A DNA stretch of 64,000 bases from Sphingobacterium sp. UBA2700. GTDB taxonomy: Bacteria > Bacteroidota > Bacteroidia > Sphingobacteriales > Sphingobacteriaceae. Of the stretch, positions 9,075 through 17,503 are shown piece after piece. Made by a program: the position numbers and the translations under genes. The stretch is from the NCBI GenBank assembly GCA_002354335.1, contig DELI01000009.1:36046-100045 (forward strand), given 5' to 3'. Below the pieces are notes generated by a model that ran no database searches, had not been told where the DNA came from, and was given only the letters and a program-made list of their open reading frames with translations. Each line of letters begins with the position of its first letter. The first letter of the stretch is position 1.

Positions 9075-9536
9075 TTAATCTATTAGTGAAATAAAAGTTT
9101 CCACCTCTGCTTCGTCGCCGTCGTAATATTTCTTACCATGCACGGTGAAATCGGCTTTGTATGCTCGCTTTAGATCTGTATTTGCCCATATTTCAAACCA
9201 TGTCTTGCCGACTGCCTCCGGCATTTTTCCTTTAGACAGGAACTTTGTATAGGTTGCTTTTTCGATATTGACGCCGACGAAACCCTCTGGGACGTGCTCA
9301 AGGGAATTTACCGGGCAACCGATAATTGTCGTGTAGGGATAATTAAAATCAGATTCATAATCTGTATAAACTGCATAGATGTCTTCATTGGTTTTGTTAG
9401 GAATTTGATTTTGGATCTTTTCGTTCCAAAATTTACCCCATAACGCTTCGATATCCCGGGCAGCTTGTCCGTTTGCATTGCAAGTTCTTGTGCTGATGCC
9501 GATAACATAGAATTGTTCGATTGTCTCTATCCTCAT
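9075..9536 (-). CDS. GyrI-like / AraC effector-binding domain protein
   Basis: A 153-residue single-domain protein of the GyrI-like small-molecule-binding (SOUL/SHS2-type) superfamily. Family-typical features are the opening VIGISTRTCN, a central YAVYTDYESDFNYPYTTIIG, then VPEGFVGVNIEKATYTKF and near the end FEIWANTDLKRAYKADFTV. Stand-alone versions are thought to bind small hydrophobic or drug-like molecules. No DNA-binding domain is present. A -7 box lies 24-31 nt upstream of the start. The exact ligand cannot be told from sequence. Confidence 0.85.
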   Translation of the reverse strand: MRIETIEQFYVIGISTRTCNANGQAARDIEALWGKFWNEKIQNQIPNKTNEDIYAVYTDYESDFNYPYTTIIGCPVNSLEHVPEGFVGVNIEKATYTKFLSKGKMPEAVGKTWFEIWANTDLKRAYKADFTVHGKKYYDGDEAEVETFISLID

Positions 9537-9559
9537 TTTGATAAATTTTATGATATAAG

Positions 9560-9567
9560 CAAAATTA
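9560..9567 (-). promoter_or_regulatory. -7 box of the GyrI-like gene
   Basis: On the minus strand the bases read TAATTTTG, a full match to TAnnTTTG. It would start transcription near 9555 and give a leader of about 19 nt. No clear -33 TTTG is seen at the expected spacing. Confidence 0.4.
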
Positions 9568-9651
9568 AGCGTCCCATTGACAGCCTTATGGCAGCAGGGA
9601 GAAAAACACTATCTATTCCATAAAAAATATTTTTTACTAATAGGATTTTCC

Positions 9652-9659
9652 TAAATTTG
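9652..9659 (+). promoter_or_regulatory. -7 box upstream of msrA
   Basis: TAAATTTG fits TAnnTTTG. Transcription would begin near 9665, about 65 nt before the msrA ATG. The -33 region is only a T-rich tract, so the promoter assignment rests on the -7 box alone. Confidence 0.35.
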
Positions 9660-9729
9660 AATAGAAAGTAAAGTTCTGAATGTTAGCGATTTTGCTAGGG
9701 TAGAACATACTTTCTTTAAACAAAGAAAT

Positions 9730-10365
9730 ATGAAAACGACTATTGTTATTGTACTACTTTTGGCATTCGTGGGCGGATTTCTGTTGATGTCTAATAAGCA
9801 AATACCCCAAAACGTGGAGGCGCAGCCTACAGATACCGTTAAACCGATTAGTAAAGATCTCAAGGAAATCTATTTTGCGGGAGGCTGCTTCTGGGGTACG
9901 GAGCATTTCTTTCAGCAAGTCCGTGGCGTCACAAAAACGGAAGTTGGCTATGCGAATGGGAATATTGTTAATCCATCCTATAAACAAGTAACCACCGGAA
10001 AGACCGGTTTTGTCGAGACCGTTCGGGTAATCTATGATCCGAGGGTTGTGGAATTGGGCTTGTTGATCGATTTATTTTTAAAAACGATCGATCCTACCAC
10101 TTTAAATAAACAGGGCAATGATATAGGAACGCAATATCGCTCAGGTATTTATTTTGTCGATGAGGGAGAGAAGGCTTTAGTTCTGTCGAAGTTAGAGTCG
10201 CTTGCGAAAGGTTTTATTGCACCGGTCGTCGTGGAGGCGCTGCCCTTGAAGAATTTTTATGTCGCAGAGAAATATCATCAGAAATACTTGGATAAGAACC
10301 CCGGCGGATACTGCCATATTGGTCCTGAGTTATTTGAACTTGCACGGAAAGCAAATCAAAGATAG
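9730..10365 (+). CDS. msrA: Peptide-methionine (S)-S-oxide reductase MsrA, exported form
   Basis: A 211-residue MsrA. The catalytic motif GCFWGTE is present with the nucleophilic Cys at residue 53, followed by GYANG and later YRSGIYF and EKYHQKYL. The N-terminus (residues 1-20) is a hydrophobic signal or anchor segment, with a spacer to residue 46, so the enzyme probably works in the periplasm on oxidised proteins. A further Cys occurs near the C-terminus (GGYCHIG), at a position that serves as resolving Cys in many MsrA proteins. It appears monocistronic. Confidence 0.93.
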   Translation: MKTTIVIVLLLAFVGGFLLMSNKQIPQNVEAQPTDTVKPISKDLKEIYFAGGCFWGTEHFFQQVRGVTKTEVGYANGNIVNPSYKQVTTGKTGFVETVRVIYDPRVVELGLLIDLFLKTIDPTTLNKQGNDIGTQYRSGIYFVDEGEKALVLSKLESLAKGFIAPVVVEALPLKNFYVAEKYHQKYLDKNPGGYCHIGPELFELARKANQR

Positions 10366-10461
10366 ATAGCAGATTTTCCTATATTGATAGCATTCCCTAC
10401 TCCTTTTCCTAAAAATATCAATTATCTTGGCCTCACTAAGATAAAAGGGTAATAATCAACT

Positions 10462-12507
10462 ATGGAAACACGAGTAGGCAAGGAATCGATATTTATTGAT
10501 CGGGACATTAGCTGGCTATATTTTAATGAGCGTGTGCTGGAAGAGGCTGCAAAGGAAAGTACGCCATTACTAGAGCGTTTGAAATTTTTGGCGATTTACT
10601 CTCCTAATCTTGATGAGTTTTATCGCGTCCGCATGCCGCTTTTGATTGGGCAGCGAAAGTTAGATAAAAAGAATAAGTTAAGTGCTGACAATCCACCTAC
10701 ATACAATCATTTTAAGATAGTCAAACGCATCATCCGAAAGCAACAGAAGCGCTTTGGAAGTATCTTGGTACAGGGTATTATCCCTTCGCTAGAAAAGCAG
10801 GACATTATCTTAAATTATGGAAAAGCGATTCCTGAATTTGCAATCTCGGAGCTTCGAACTTATTTCCTTGTAGATGTTGCTTCCTACCTACATATTATTG
10901 ATCTGAAGGAGTCAGCTTCATTCTTTCCGGAGAACAATCATATATACTTTTTTATCCTCACGTCTGACGATCGACGTTTTATCATCAATATTCCAAGTAA
11001 TTATATTTCACGCTTCAAGCTGATTATGCATGAAGGTCGACGTTATGTTTTCTTTATAGATGATATTATTAAGCATTTTATCAGTCAGTTGGGAGTTTTC
11101 AAAAATATCGTTCATCTATCGAGCTTTAAGGTGACACGAAATGCGGAACTGAATATCAAAGAGGAGGCAGGAACAGATTTAAGTGAGGAGCTACTGAAAG
11201 AATTACAGAAGCGAGATTTCGGGTTAGCAACGCGACTTCTTTATGCAGCTGATTTGCCAAAGGAAGAATTGAGCAAAGCCTTGGACTTTCTACAACTCAA
11301 GAAGTCAAACGCCATGGCAGGGGGGCAGTATCATAATCTGAAGGATTTCTTTGATTTTCCGATTGCTGAGCAGCATCTAACATATTCTCCACATGTTCCC
11401 ATTCTCTTACCGAGATTAGATGAATCGCGTATTTTTAATTTGATGGATCAGGAAGATATCCTGCTTCATACACCTTATCATTCTTATGACACGGTTCTCC
11501 GTTTTTTTAATGAAGCTGCGTTAGATCCTGCTGTGACCCATATCTATACCACAGTTTATCGTTTGGCGAAGGATTCTAAAATTGGCCATGCTTTGCTCAA
11601 TGCGGCAAGAAATGGGAAAAAGGTCTTTGTGTTTGTCGAATTGAAAGCGAGGTTCGATGAGGATAATAATATACAGTGGGCAAAACGCTTAGCGAAAGAG
11701 GGCGTGCAGATTTCCTACGGCATTCCGAAGATTAAAGTGCATGCTAAAATAGCGTTAGTTATTCGCGATAGTCGATACTATGGATTACTGTCGACCGGAA
11801 ATTTGAATGAGAATACCGCGAAGCAATATACCGACCACTCGCTTCTAACTGCCGAACAAAGAATATTGCAGGAATTACATCTTCTATTCTCTTTCCTATC
11901 ACAAAACAGGAGGAAAAACGCAGACGAGCAGATTGATTTTCAGCAATTGCTGGTTGCTCATTTTAATTTATACGATGACTTCCTCGATCTTATTGATTTC
12001 GAGATCAATGAAGCAAAACAAGGGCGTAAAGGACGCATCCGAATCAAACTCAATAATCTAGAGGAAGAAACGCTTATAAGTAAGCTTTATGAGGCCTCAC
12101 AGAGTGGTGTTAAGGTAGAGTTAATCGTTCGTGGAATCTGCCGATTAGTAGCTGGAAGGGAGGGCTTGAGCGAAAATATAACGGTGAAGCGAATCGTGGG
12201 ACGTTATTTAGAACATTCTCGGATGTTCAATTTTCACCATGCTGGCGAAGAGCTACTGTTTCTAGGTTCCTCCGACTGGATGCATCGCAATATTTTTCAC
12301 CGTGTCGAAGTTTGTTTCCCTATTTATCATATCGATCATAAAGAAGAGCTACTGCGTTATTTAGAGCTTCAGAACCAAGATGATGTTAGTGGAACCTGGA
12401 TTTTACCCGATGGCCATAATGGTAGGGTCGAATTCGGATCTGGTTTGTCATCGCAGGAAGCCATTCTTCAATACCTACAGCAAAAGCAAAAGAACAAGTC
12501 TATCTGA
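10462..12507 (+). CDS. ppk1: Polyphosphate kinase 1
   Basis: A 681-residue PPK1, which polymerises the terminal phosphate of ATP into polyphosphate. The start carries the family pattern RDISWLYFNERVLEEA, followed by SPNLDEFYRVRM. The phospholipase-D-like half contains KVHAKIAL with His427, which corresponds to the autophosphorylated His of the E. coli enzyme (H435), and later the HAGEELLFLGSSDWMHRN segment. Length is normal for the family. It lies 97 nt after msrA and 63 nt before the flavodoxin/UbiA fusion gene on the same strand; no exopolyphosphatase is adjacent. Confidence 0.95.
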   Translation: METRVGKESIFIDRDISWLYFNERVLEEAAKESTPLLERLKFLAIYSPNLDEFYRVRMPLLIGQRKLDKKNKLSADNPPTYNHFKIVKRIIRKQQKRFGSILVQGIIPSLEKQDIILNYGKAIPEFAISELRTYFLVDVASYLHIIDLKESASFFPENNHIYFFILTSDDRRFIINIPSNYISRFKLIMHEGRRYVFFIDDIIKHFISQLGVFKNIVHLSSFKVTRNAELNIKEEAGTDLSEELLKELQKRDFGLATRLLYAADLPKEELSKALDFLQLKKSNAMAGGQYHNLKDFFDFPIAEQHLTYSPHVPILLPRLDESRIFNLMDQEDILLHTPYHSYDTVLRFFNEAALDPAVTHIYTTVYRLAKDSKIGHALLNAARNGKKVFVFVELKARFDEDNNIQWAKRLAKEGVQISYGIPKIKVHAKIALVIRDSRYYGLLSTGNLNENTAKQYTDHSLLTAEQRILQELHLLFSFLSQNRRKNADEQIDFQQLLVAHFNLYDDFLDLIDFEINEAKQGRKGRIRIKLNNLEEETLISKLYEASQSGVKVELIVRGICRLVAGREGLSENITVKRIVGRYLEHSRMFNFHHAGEELLFLGSSDWMHRNIFHRVEVCFPIYHIDHKEELLRYLELQNQDDVSGTWILPDGHNGRVEFGSGLSSQEAILQYLQQKQKNKSI

Positions 12508-12570
12508 CGGGGTTTTTCATTGATTTTAAACACTTTCTTTCGCAACCTGTTGTATAAGAAAGAGTTTTAT

Positions 12571-14085
12571 ATGAAAGTACTTGTCATTTTGGGACATCCA
12601 CGCCCCGACAGCTATTGTTCGGCATTGGCAGACGCATACAGCGCTGGTGCGCTGGCGGCAGGCGCGGAGGTTGAGTTTCTGCGACTATCAGATTTAGACT
12701 TTGAATTGAATGTACTCGTTCCATCGCCTCAAGATCAATTTTCAGAACCCGATATAGTGAGGGCAAAGGAACTAATTAAATGGGCGGACCATCTGGTCTT
12801 TATTTATCCGACTTGGTGGGGCAATATGCCGGCACTGATGAAGGGATTTGTCGATCGGGTATTTGTGCCGGGCTTTGCATTTTACGAAATACAACCCGAC
12901 GCTTTTGAGAAATTGCTGAAACCCAAAACTGCACAGCTGATTATTACGATGGATACGCCTGTGCTGATCGATCGAATTGTGAATGGAGCACCCTCGCGTC
13001 GTTCTATGGAAAATGCGACGTTGAAGTTCTGTGGAGTCAGCCCCGTACGTAAGATGCTTCTGAGTCCTATAAAGCATTCCAGCCAGGAACAGAAAGATCT
13101 TTGGTTGAAAAAAGTCTATCAACAAGGTTATGCGCTCCGCAACGGTGTCTTAAATGCAAGAGAGCGCTTTATAAGAAAACTGATGCCATGGATACAGGCT
13201 ATCCGATTACAGTTTTACCCCATGACCTTCTTCGCCTACGGTATCGGCGCATTTGCCTATGCAAAGTTATTCGATTCCTTTAGCTGGATGGTATTTTTAC
13301 TGGGTTACCTCGTGCTGTTTTTGATTGAAGTAATTACCGTATTTAGTAATGATTATTACGACAAGGAAACCGATAAGCTAAACCAATCATTTGGTCCTTT
13401 TTCAGGAGGCTCAAGGGTTTTGGTTAGCGGTGTGATATCGGATGATGAGTTGATCAGAGCGATGAAGGGACTGTTGATTGCCCTCAGTTTGTCCACTATA
13501 CTTTTAGGAATTGTCTCCATAAGCAGTTTTCCAACGATAGTATTGAGTGTAGTTTTACTGTTTGGTATCGCTATTTCCTACACCGCTCCACCTTTGAAGT
13601 TTTCCTATCATGGAATGGGAGAAATAATTGTAGGATTTACGCATAGCTTCGCGGTTATTCTATGCGGTTTTATTTTTCAGGGTGGCGATTTCAATCATTC
13701 CTACCCATGGCTATTAGGAATTCCCTTGTTTTTCTCCATTATCCCTGCGATTATTATGGCTGGTGTTCCAGATTATCAGGCGGATAAGGCTGCTAACAAA
13801 GGAACATTGGTGGTACGATTAGGCAAGACCGGAGGGGCTTATCTTGCAGGTTTCTTCGTGTTAATGTCGCTGATATCAGTGGCGTTGTTGAACCAAATTG
13901 ATCTCGTTAAAGACGCCTATGGCAATATAATTTATTTGGCAGCAATTCATGGCGGAATTCTCTTGCTGATGTTTTTCAATTTTATTCAAAAGAGAAATAA
14001 GCCTGACCGTATTGATGGGATAATGGCTATTGCCTTGATGTACATCTTATGGTTTGCTTTAGTGCCTTTTTTTCGCTTGATTTGA
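12571..14085 (+). CDS. NAD(P)H:quinone-reductase-like domain fused to a UbiA prenyltransferase
   Basis: A 504-residue two-part protein. Residues 1-~200 are a flavodoxin-fold NAD(P)H dehydrogenase (quinone) family domain: VLVILGHPRPDSYCSALA at the start and HLVFIYPTWWGNMPALMKGF in the middle. Residues ~210-504 are a polytopic UbiA-family prenyltransferase with both Asp-rich motifs: NDYYDKETD (residues 260-268) and DYQADKAANK (401-410), which bind Mg-diphosphate of the isoprenoid donor. The ATG at 12571 starts exactly at the flavodoxin fold; an upstream in-frame ATG at 12520 would add 17 residues without family support. Inference: the fused enzyme may reduce a quinone or aromatic substrate and prenylate it at the membrane, perhaps for quinone or pigment synthesis. 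The true substrate is unknown. Confidence 0.85.
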   Translation: MKVLVILGHPRPDSYCSALADAYSAGALAAGAEVEFLRLSDLDFELNVLVPSPQDQFSEPDIVRAKELIKWADHLVFIYPTWWGNMPALMKGFVDRVFVPGFAFYEIQPDAFEKLLKPKTAQLIITMDTPVLIDRIVNGAPSRRSMENATLKFCGVSPVRKMLLSPIKHSSQEQKDLWLKKVYQQGYALRNGVLNARERFIRKLMPWIQAIRLQFYPMTFFAYGIGAFAYAKLFDSFSWMVFLLGYLVLFLIEVITVFSNDYYDKETDKLNQSFGPFSGGSRVLVSGVISDDELIRAMKGLLIALSLSTILLGIVSISSFPTIVLSVVLLFGIAISYTAPPLKFSYHGMGEIIVGFTHSFAVILCGFIFQGGDFNHSYPWLLGIPLFFSIIPAIIMAGVPDYQADKAANKGTLVVRLGKTGGAYLAGFFVLMSLISVALLNQIDLVKDAYGNIIYLAAIHGGILLLMFFNFIQKRNKPDRIDGIMAIALMYILWFALVPFFRLI

Positions 14086-14412
14086 GAATAGTTCATGAAC
14101 GACTGTTTTCAAGTCAGTTTATGAAGGTTTCATATTCACTATTATATGATTATGGAAATTAGTGGCGATCGATTAGATCTAATCTAAGATTTGAGAAGCA
14201 ATGATTTCATTCCTTTCAGCGCATCTATTAGGATGCGTTTTTCATTTTCTTGACTTCTGTAAGTTGTTTATCTTCCAATTTATCTAATTTTGATTTCCTC
14301 AATAACATCTTTCAATCTCTACTAATAATAAATTTGAAGATTCGAATAGACAGCATTAAACGTCGGCTGTTTTTACTTGTCAAATCGATAGTTGTTAACC
14401 TCAATTTGGCAT
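14086..14412. other. Intergenic stretch before the YD-repeat gene
   Basis: No convincing gene. It contains a perfect 14-bp palindrome GATTAGATCTAATC (14171-14184), a terminator-like hairpin (14220-14242), and AT-rich leader sequence up to the ATG at 14413. A short frame from 14250 overlaps the next gene and has no coding character. Confidence 0.6.
14220..14242 (+). terminator. Terminator-like hairpin
   Basis: Arms CGCATC (14220-14225) and GATGCG (14232-14237) with a 6-nt loop, followed by TTTTTC. It would end transcripts from the ppk1/UbiA-fusion side about 135 nt after the fusion gene's stop. Confidence 0.55.
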
Positions 14413-15108
14413 ATGAAATCTCTCTTTTTTACATTTCTACTTTTCTCTTTCACGACCTACGTGCATGCGCAAAATATCTCCTTAGGACTTATAGATCTTA
14501 TCAATAATAACGTTATTTCCATTCAGAATGGTGATTCTAAAGTTCTAATCGACGGAAAAGGGAACTTGGTCAATACACTTCCATTCTATGCGGGAAGTGC
14601 TGGTCGAATTGGAGGCGACCACTTAGAGTACGATTTACGCGGGCGTTTATCGCAGATTGGTGATCAAAGAATTGAATATGATCTCAGAAATAGAATCGTG
14701 AAGGTTGGTAATCAGGATGTTGAGTATGATCTTCGTGGCCGTGTTGTTAGAATAGGGAATCAGGACGTTGAGTATGATCTTCGTGGCCGTGTTGTTAGAA
14801 TTGGTAAGCAGGATGTCGAATATGATCTCCGTGGTCGTGTCGATAGAATCGGGAATCAAGATCTTGATTATGATCTACGTGGTCGCGTGGATAGAATTGG
14901 GAATCAGGATGTTGATTATGATTTACTTGGTCGTGTGGATAGAATAGGTGATCAGCGTGTTGAATATGATCTTCATGGCAGGGTAATTCAAATTGGAGAT
15001 ACTCGGATAGAATATGATCTACGTGGTCGAATTGATCGTATTGAAAATAACGACGGAAAAGGAACTGTTGAAATATTGAGAATGATAGAAGCATTAAATA
15101 AGAGATAG
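14413..15108 (+). CDS. Secreted protein of nine YD-type 16-residue repeats
   Basis: A 231-residue protein with a clear signal peptide (residues 1-~19, cleaved near VHA/QN), a short N-terminal part, nine tandem 16-residue repeats (bases 14623-15054) of consensus xEYDLRGRVxRIGNQD, and a short tail. The YDxxGR core recalls the YD repeat of RHS/teneurin proteins, which wrap into a beta shell, but here the unit is very short and regular and no RHS core or toxin domain follows. The ATG at 14413 is chosen because the signal peptide starts there. The protein is probably periplasmic or outer-membrane associated; function is unknown. Confidence 0.75.
   Translation: MKSLFFTFLLFSFTTYVHAQNISLGLIDLINNNVISIQNGDSKVLIDGKGNLVNTLPFYAGSAGRIGGDHLEYDLRGRLSQIGDQRIEYDLRNRIVKVGNQDVEYDLRGRVVRIGNQDVEYDLRGRVVRIGKQDVEYDLRGRVDRIGNQDLDYDLRGRVDRIGNQDVDYDLLGRVDRIGDQRVEYDLHGRVIQIGDTRIEYDLRGRIDRIENNDGKGTVEILRMIEALNKR
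14623..15054 (+). repeat. Nine tandem 48-bp coding repeats
   Basis: Nine 48-bp units, each encoding 16 residues. The central units (14719-14958) are closest to each other, with GAGTATGATCTTCGTGGCCG occurring identically in two neighbours; the outer units are more diverged. This suggests growth and shrinkage in the middle by slippage or recombination. Confidence 0.9.
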
Positions 15109-15203
15109 ATATTTCGGTATCAGTAGAATAAATTATTATGCAGTAATCGAGACTGATTCTCCGTGAATGATTGGCCGAAACTAAATTCACTTAAAGCTAA
15201 TGG

Positions 15204-15247
15204 AAACCCCAATCAAAGTCTTTTGGAAAGTTGAGTGATTGGGGTTT
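15204..15247. terminator. Hairpin after the YD-repeat gene
   Basis: Perfect 12-bp arms AAACCCCAATCA (15204-15215) and its complement (15236-15247). The 20-nt loop can itself fold (CTTT/AAAG). No long T-run follows, so terminator function is likely but not certain. It separates the YD-repeat gene from the cassette. Confidence 0.5.
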
Positions 15248-15561
15248 GTACTGAGTATGAAAGTAGTGTAAGTAGATTTTGGTTTTTGGGGTGTTTTGGC
15301 AATGCTCTAATTGAGTTTATCTCAAAGTCTCGCCTGCTGGGTTATCTTTAGAAAAATGAACTTATTTCAAGAAACCAATTATAATTTGAAAAGGGAACAT
15401 GATAAAAGTTATGTATTTCGTATACCACAGTACGACATATTTCTTAACTCGCCGGACGTTGAGACTAGTACTTACTTAGGATTGTACGTAAAAAATGTCT
15501 TAAATATCACTCTAAAACTTCACGATACGGGAAACCGTAAAATATTTTCATAATTCCGTAA

Positions 15562-15569
15562 TACATTTG
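15562..15569 (+). promoter_or_regulatory. Candidate promoter of the seven-gene cassette
   Basis: TACATTTG matches TAnnTTTG in full. Transcription from about 15575 would give a leader of roughly 44 nt to the ATG at 15619. No good -33 TTTG is seen. There is no other obvious promoter inside the cassette, whose genes are nearly contiguous. Confidence 0.4.
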
Positions 15570-15618
15570 GATGCCGAATAAGTACTATCAATAACACTTA
15601 TCGTTAACATCTAAAATA

Positions 15619-17094
15619 ATGAAATTAAACAAATTTATCTTACCATTTTTTGCATTTGCATTAATGGGGGTTATTATGATATGCACTATTTCAAGTTGCG
15701 CTGACAATCCAATTGTTTCTAAAATAAAAGCTTTAAGTAAAGACGAGGCATTTTCTTGTGAAGATTTATTGGAGGTTCAAGAATTTATTCTAGAAAATAA
15801 AGAGGATCGGAGTTTTAAGGGATATGTTAAGAATAATACCGTTGATTCTCTAAGTTTGAACAAGCTATTAAGAAAGGAAATAGGATTAATTGAATTCCAA
15901 AAGCTTTCGTGCGATTTCGATGTTACTAAAAAAACGAAAGCAAACCGCGTTTACCTGTATTTAGAGAATTCAGGTAGTATGGATGGTTACGTAAATGGCA
16001 TAACAGATTACGAAGCTGCCCTAGCTGATTTAGTAGTCGAAAGCCAATTTTATTACGGTAAAGATAATTTATTCGTAAATTTTATAAATAGTGAAATTAT
16101 TCCAGCGCAAATAACCGATATCGACAGCTTTTTTAGATCATTAAATCCTGGAGATACTCCCTACAATGTCGGTAATAAATCCATTTCGGAATTAAATGAA
16201 CTTTTTAAAAATGTGCTATCAAAAACAGAAAAAGAAGATATAAGCATTTTTATTTCTGATTGTATATACTCTTTAGATAAAAGTCGATCAACGCTTCAAG
16301 GTTTGGTTTTTCAACAGAGCCTGACGAAAGCAGTATTCCTAGAAAAATCGAGAGAGTTCCCGCTTTCAGCCTTTGTTATGCAAATGACTTCTAGTTTCAC
16401 GGGCAAATATTTCGACAAAGATAACAAAGTCACTTTATTGAATAATGAACAAAGACCTTATTATATCTGGATTTTAGGTGAAGAGAACATTGTTAAGGAC
16501 TTTTTAAGTAAACATAATCCGTCCAAATATCGAGGCTATAAAAACAGTTATTGTTTCACAAATGATTTAGATTCTAAAATAAAGTTCGAATTGTTAAAAA
16601 GTACAGGCTTAGAAGGAAGGGTTTCTTTTAATAGGAGAAATAATACTGTTATCGATGAAATTCTTCCTAAGAATGGAGTATTTCAATTTGCTTTTGCGGT
16701 TGATTTTTCAGGCTATCCAGACCAGAAATCTGTTTTAGATAAAAGCTCCTATAAAATTACACCGGGATTTGAATTAATAAAAATTGAACCAATCCCACCG
16801 AATAACCAACCGACTGTAATTCACCATAATGACTGGAATAAAATTGCTAAATCCAATTTTACACACGTGGTCACTGTCAGAACGACAGATCCGAATTTCT
16901 CATCTGAATTTAGTTTAAGTTTTATAAATAGTCTTCCTAAATGGATAGAGTCTTCAAGTTTGGATGACGACGCAGATATCAAAAACAACTTGGAGAAAAC
17001 TTTCGGGCTCAAATTTCTAATTCAAGGAATACACAGTGCTTACGAATACAAGGGGATTAATTCTCCAAAAATTGAATTTACCTTAAATAAATAA
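15619..17094 (+). CDS. Cassette gene 1: lipoprotein with von Willebrand A-like domain
   Basis: A 491-residue predicted lipoprotein. The signal peptide ends in a lipobox ISSC (Cys27). A VWA-like domain spans about residues 108-250: the strand YLYLENSGSMDGYV carries a MIDAS-like ExSxS (E116, S118, S120; the first position is normally Asp), and a second metal-site strand reads ISIFISDCIYS. The C-terminal ~200 residues are unrecognised and contain beta-rich segments. It would be anchored in the periplasm and could bind a partner through a metal ion. It is first in the operon and ends 7 nt before gene 2. The E-for-D change may alter metal binding. Confidence 0.75.
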   Translation: MKLNKFILPFFAFALMGVIMICTISSCADNPIVSKIKALSKDEAFSCEDLLEVQEFILENKEDRSFKGYVKNNTVDSLSLNKLLRKEIGLIEFQKLSCDFDVTKKTKANRVYLYLENSGSMDGYVNGITDYEAALADLVVESQFYYGKDNLFVNFINSEIIPAQITDIDSFFRSLNPGDTPYNVGNKSISELNELFKNVLSKTEKEDISIFISDCIYSLDKSRSTLQGLVFQQSLTKAVFLEKSREFPLSAFVMQMTSSFTGKYFDKDNKVTLLNNEQRPYYIWILGEENIVKDFLSKHNPSKYRGYKNSYCFTNDLDSKIKFELLKSTGLEGRVSFNRRNNTVIDEILPKNGVFQFAFAVDFSGYPDQKSVLDKSSYKITPGFELIKIEPIPPNNQPTVIHHNDWNKIAKSNFTHVVTVRTTDPNFSSEFSLSFINSLPKWIESSSLDDDADIKNNLEKTFGLKFLIQGIHSAYEYKGINSPKIEFTLNK

Positions 17095-17101
17095 TGAAAT
17101 T

Positions 17102-17500
17102 ATGAATGAATTATTTGCTTTACTCTATGAAACAAAACCTATCGGTTTTTATGATCCTACTTTCTCTCAAGAAGTGTTCAATGCATACCTATATCAGAAA
17201 TATGGATTGGTTTTATTGATAAGTACTGTGATTGCTGTATTCACTTATTATAAACTATTTGACAAGCCTTTTTTTGCAAAAAAAAGTGTATGGTTCATCG
17301 CTCTTTTTGCAACAGTTTTAATCAATTTTGGATATCTTTTGGTTGATTCGAGAATAATTTTGGAAACCGCAGGATTTCAATTTGAAGGTGAATATTTGTC
17401 GCTTGCCATTGTTAACGGAATTTATTGTGCCCTTCTATTTGTTATCTTTTCTCTAATAGTAAAGCCTCTCAGCATTAGTAATTCTAAAGTTCCTTTTTAA
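17102..17500 (+). CDS. Cassette gene 2: small membrane protein with three helices
   Basis: A 132-residue protein with three hydrophobic segments at about residues 37-56, 65-84 and 97-122 and a soluble N-terminal ~35 residues. No known family recognised. It lies between the VWA lipoprotein (7-nt gap) and the tubulin-like gene (3-nt gap), so it is probably the membrane link or anchor for one of these. Coding is supported by tight spacing and a clean membrane-protein pattern. Confidence 0.7.
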   Translation: MNELFALLYETKPIGFYDPTFSQEVFNAYLYQKYGLVLLISTVIAVFTYYKLFDKPFFAKKSVWFIALFATVLINFGYLLVDSRIILETAGFQFEGEYLSLAIVNGIYCALLFVIFSLIVKPLSISNSKVPF

Positions 17501-17503
17501 ATT

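Larger units (their letters stand above)
15109..15618. other. AT-rich intergenic stretch before the seven-gene cassette
   Basis: Holds a long hairpin (15204-15247), a small hairpin TACGG-GAAA-CCGTA (15526-15539) and a promoter-like box (15562-15569). A frame at 15311-15553 has no recognisable features and is not called a gene. Confidence 0.5.

Noticed and set aside
14250..14507. 85-codon frame before and within the YD-repeat gene
   Set aside because: It overlaps the repeat gene's signal peptide in another frame and has no coding character.
14623..15054. 48-bp repeats as CRISPR or non-coding satellite
   Set aside because: They stay in one reading frame, code for a regular 16-residue unit and follow a signal peptide.
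15311..15553. 80-codon frame upstream of the cassette
   Set aside because: No family, no signal peptide, no promoter at a sensible distance, and the composition is that of the AT-rich gap.
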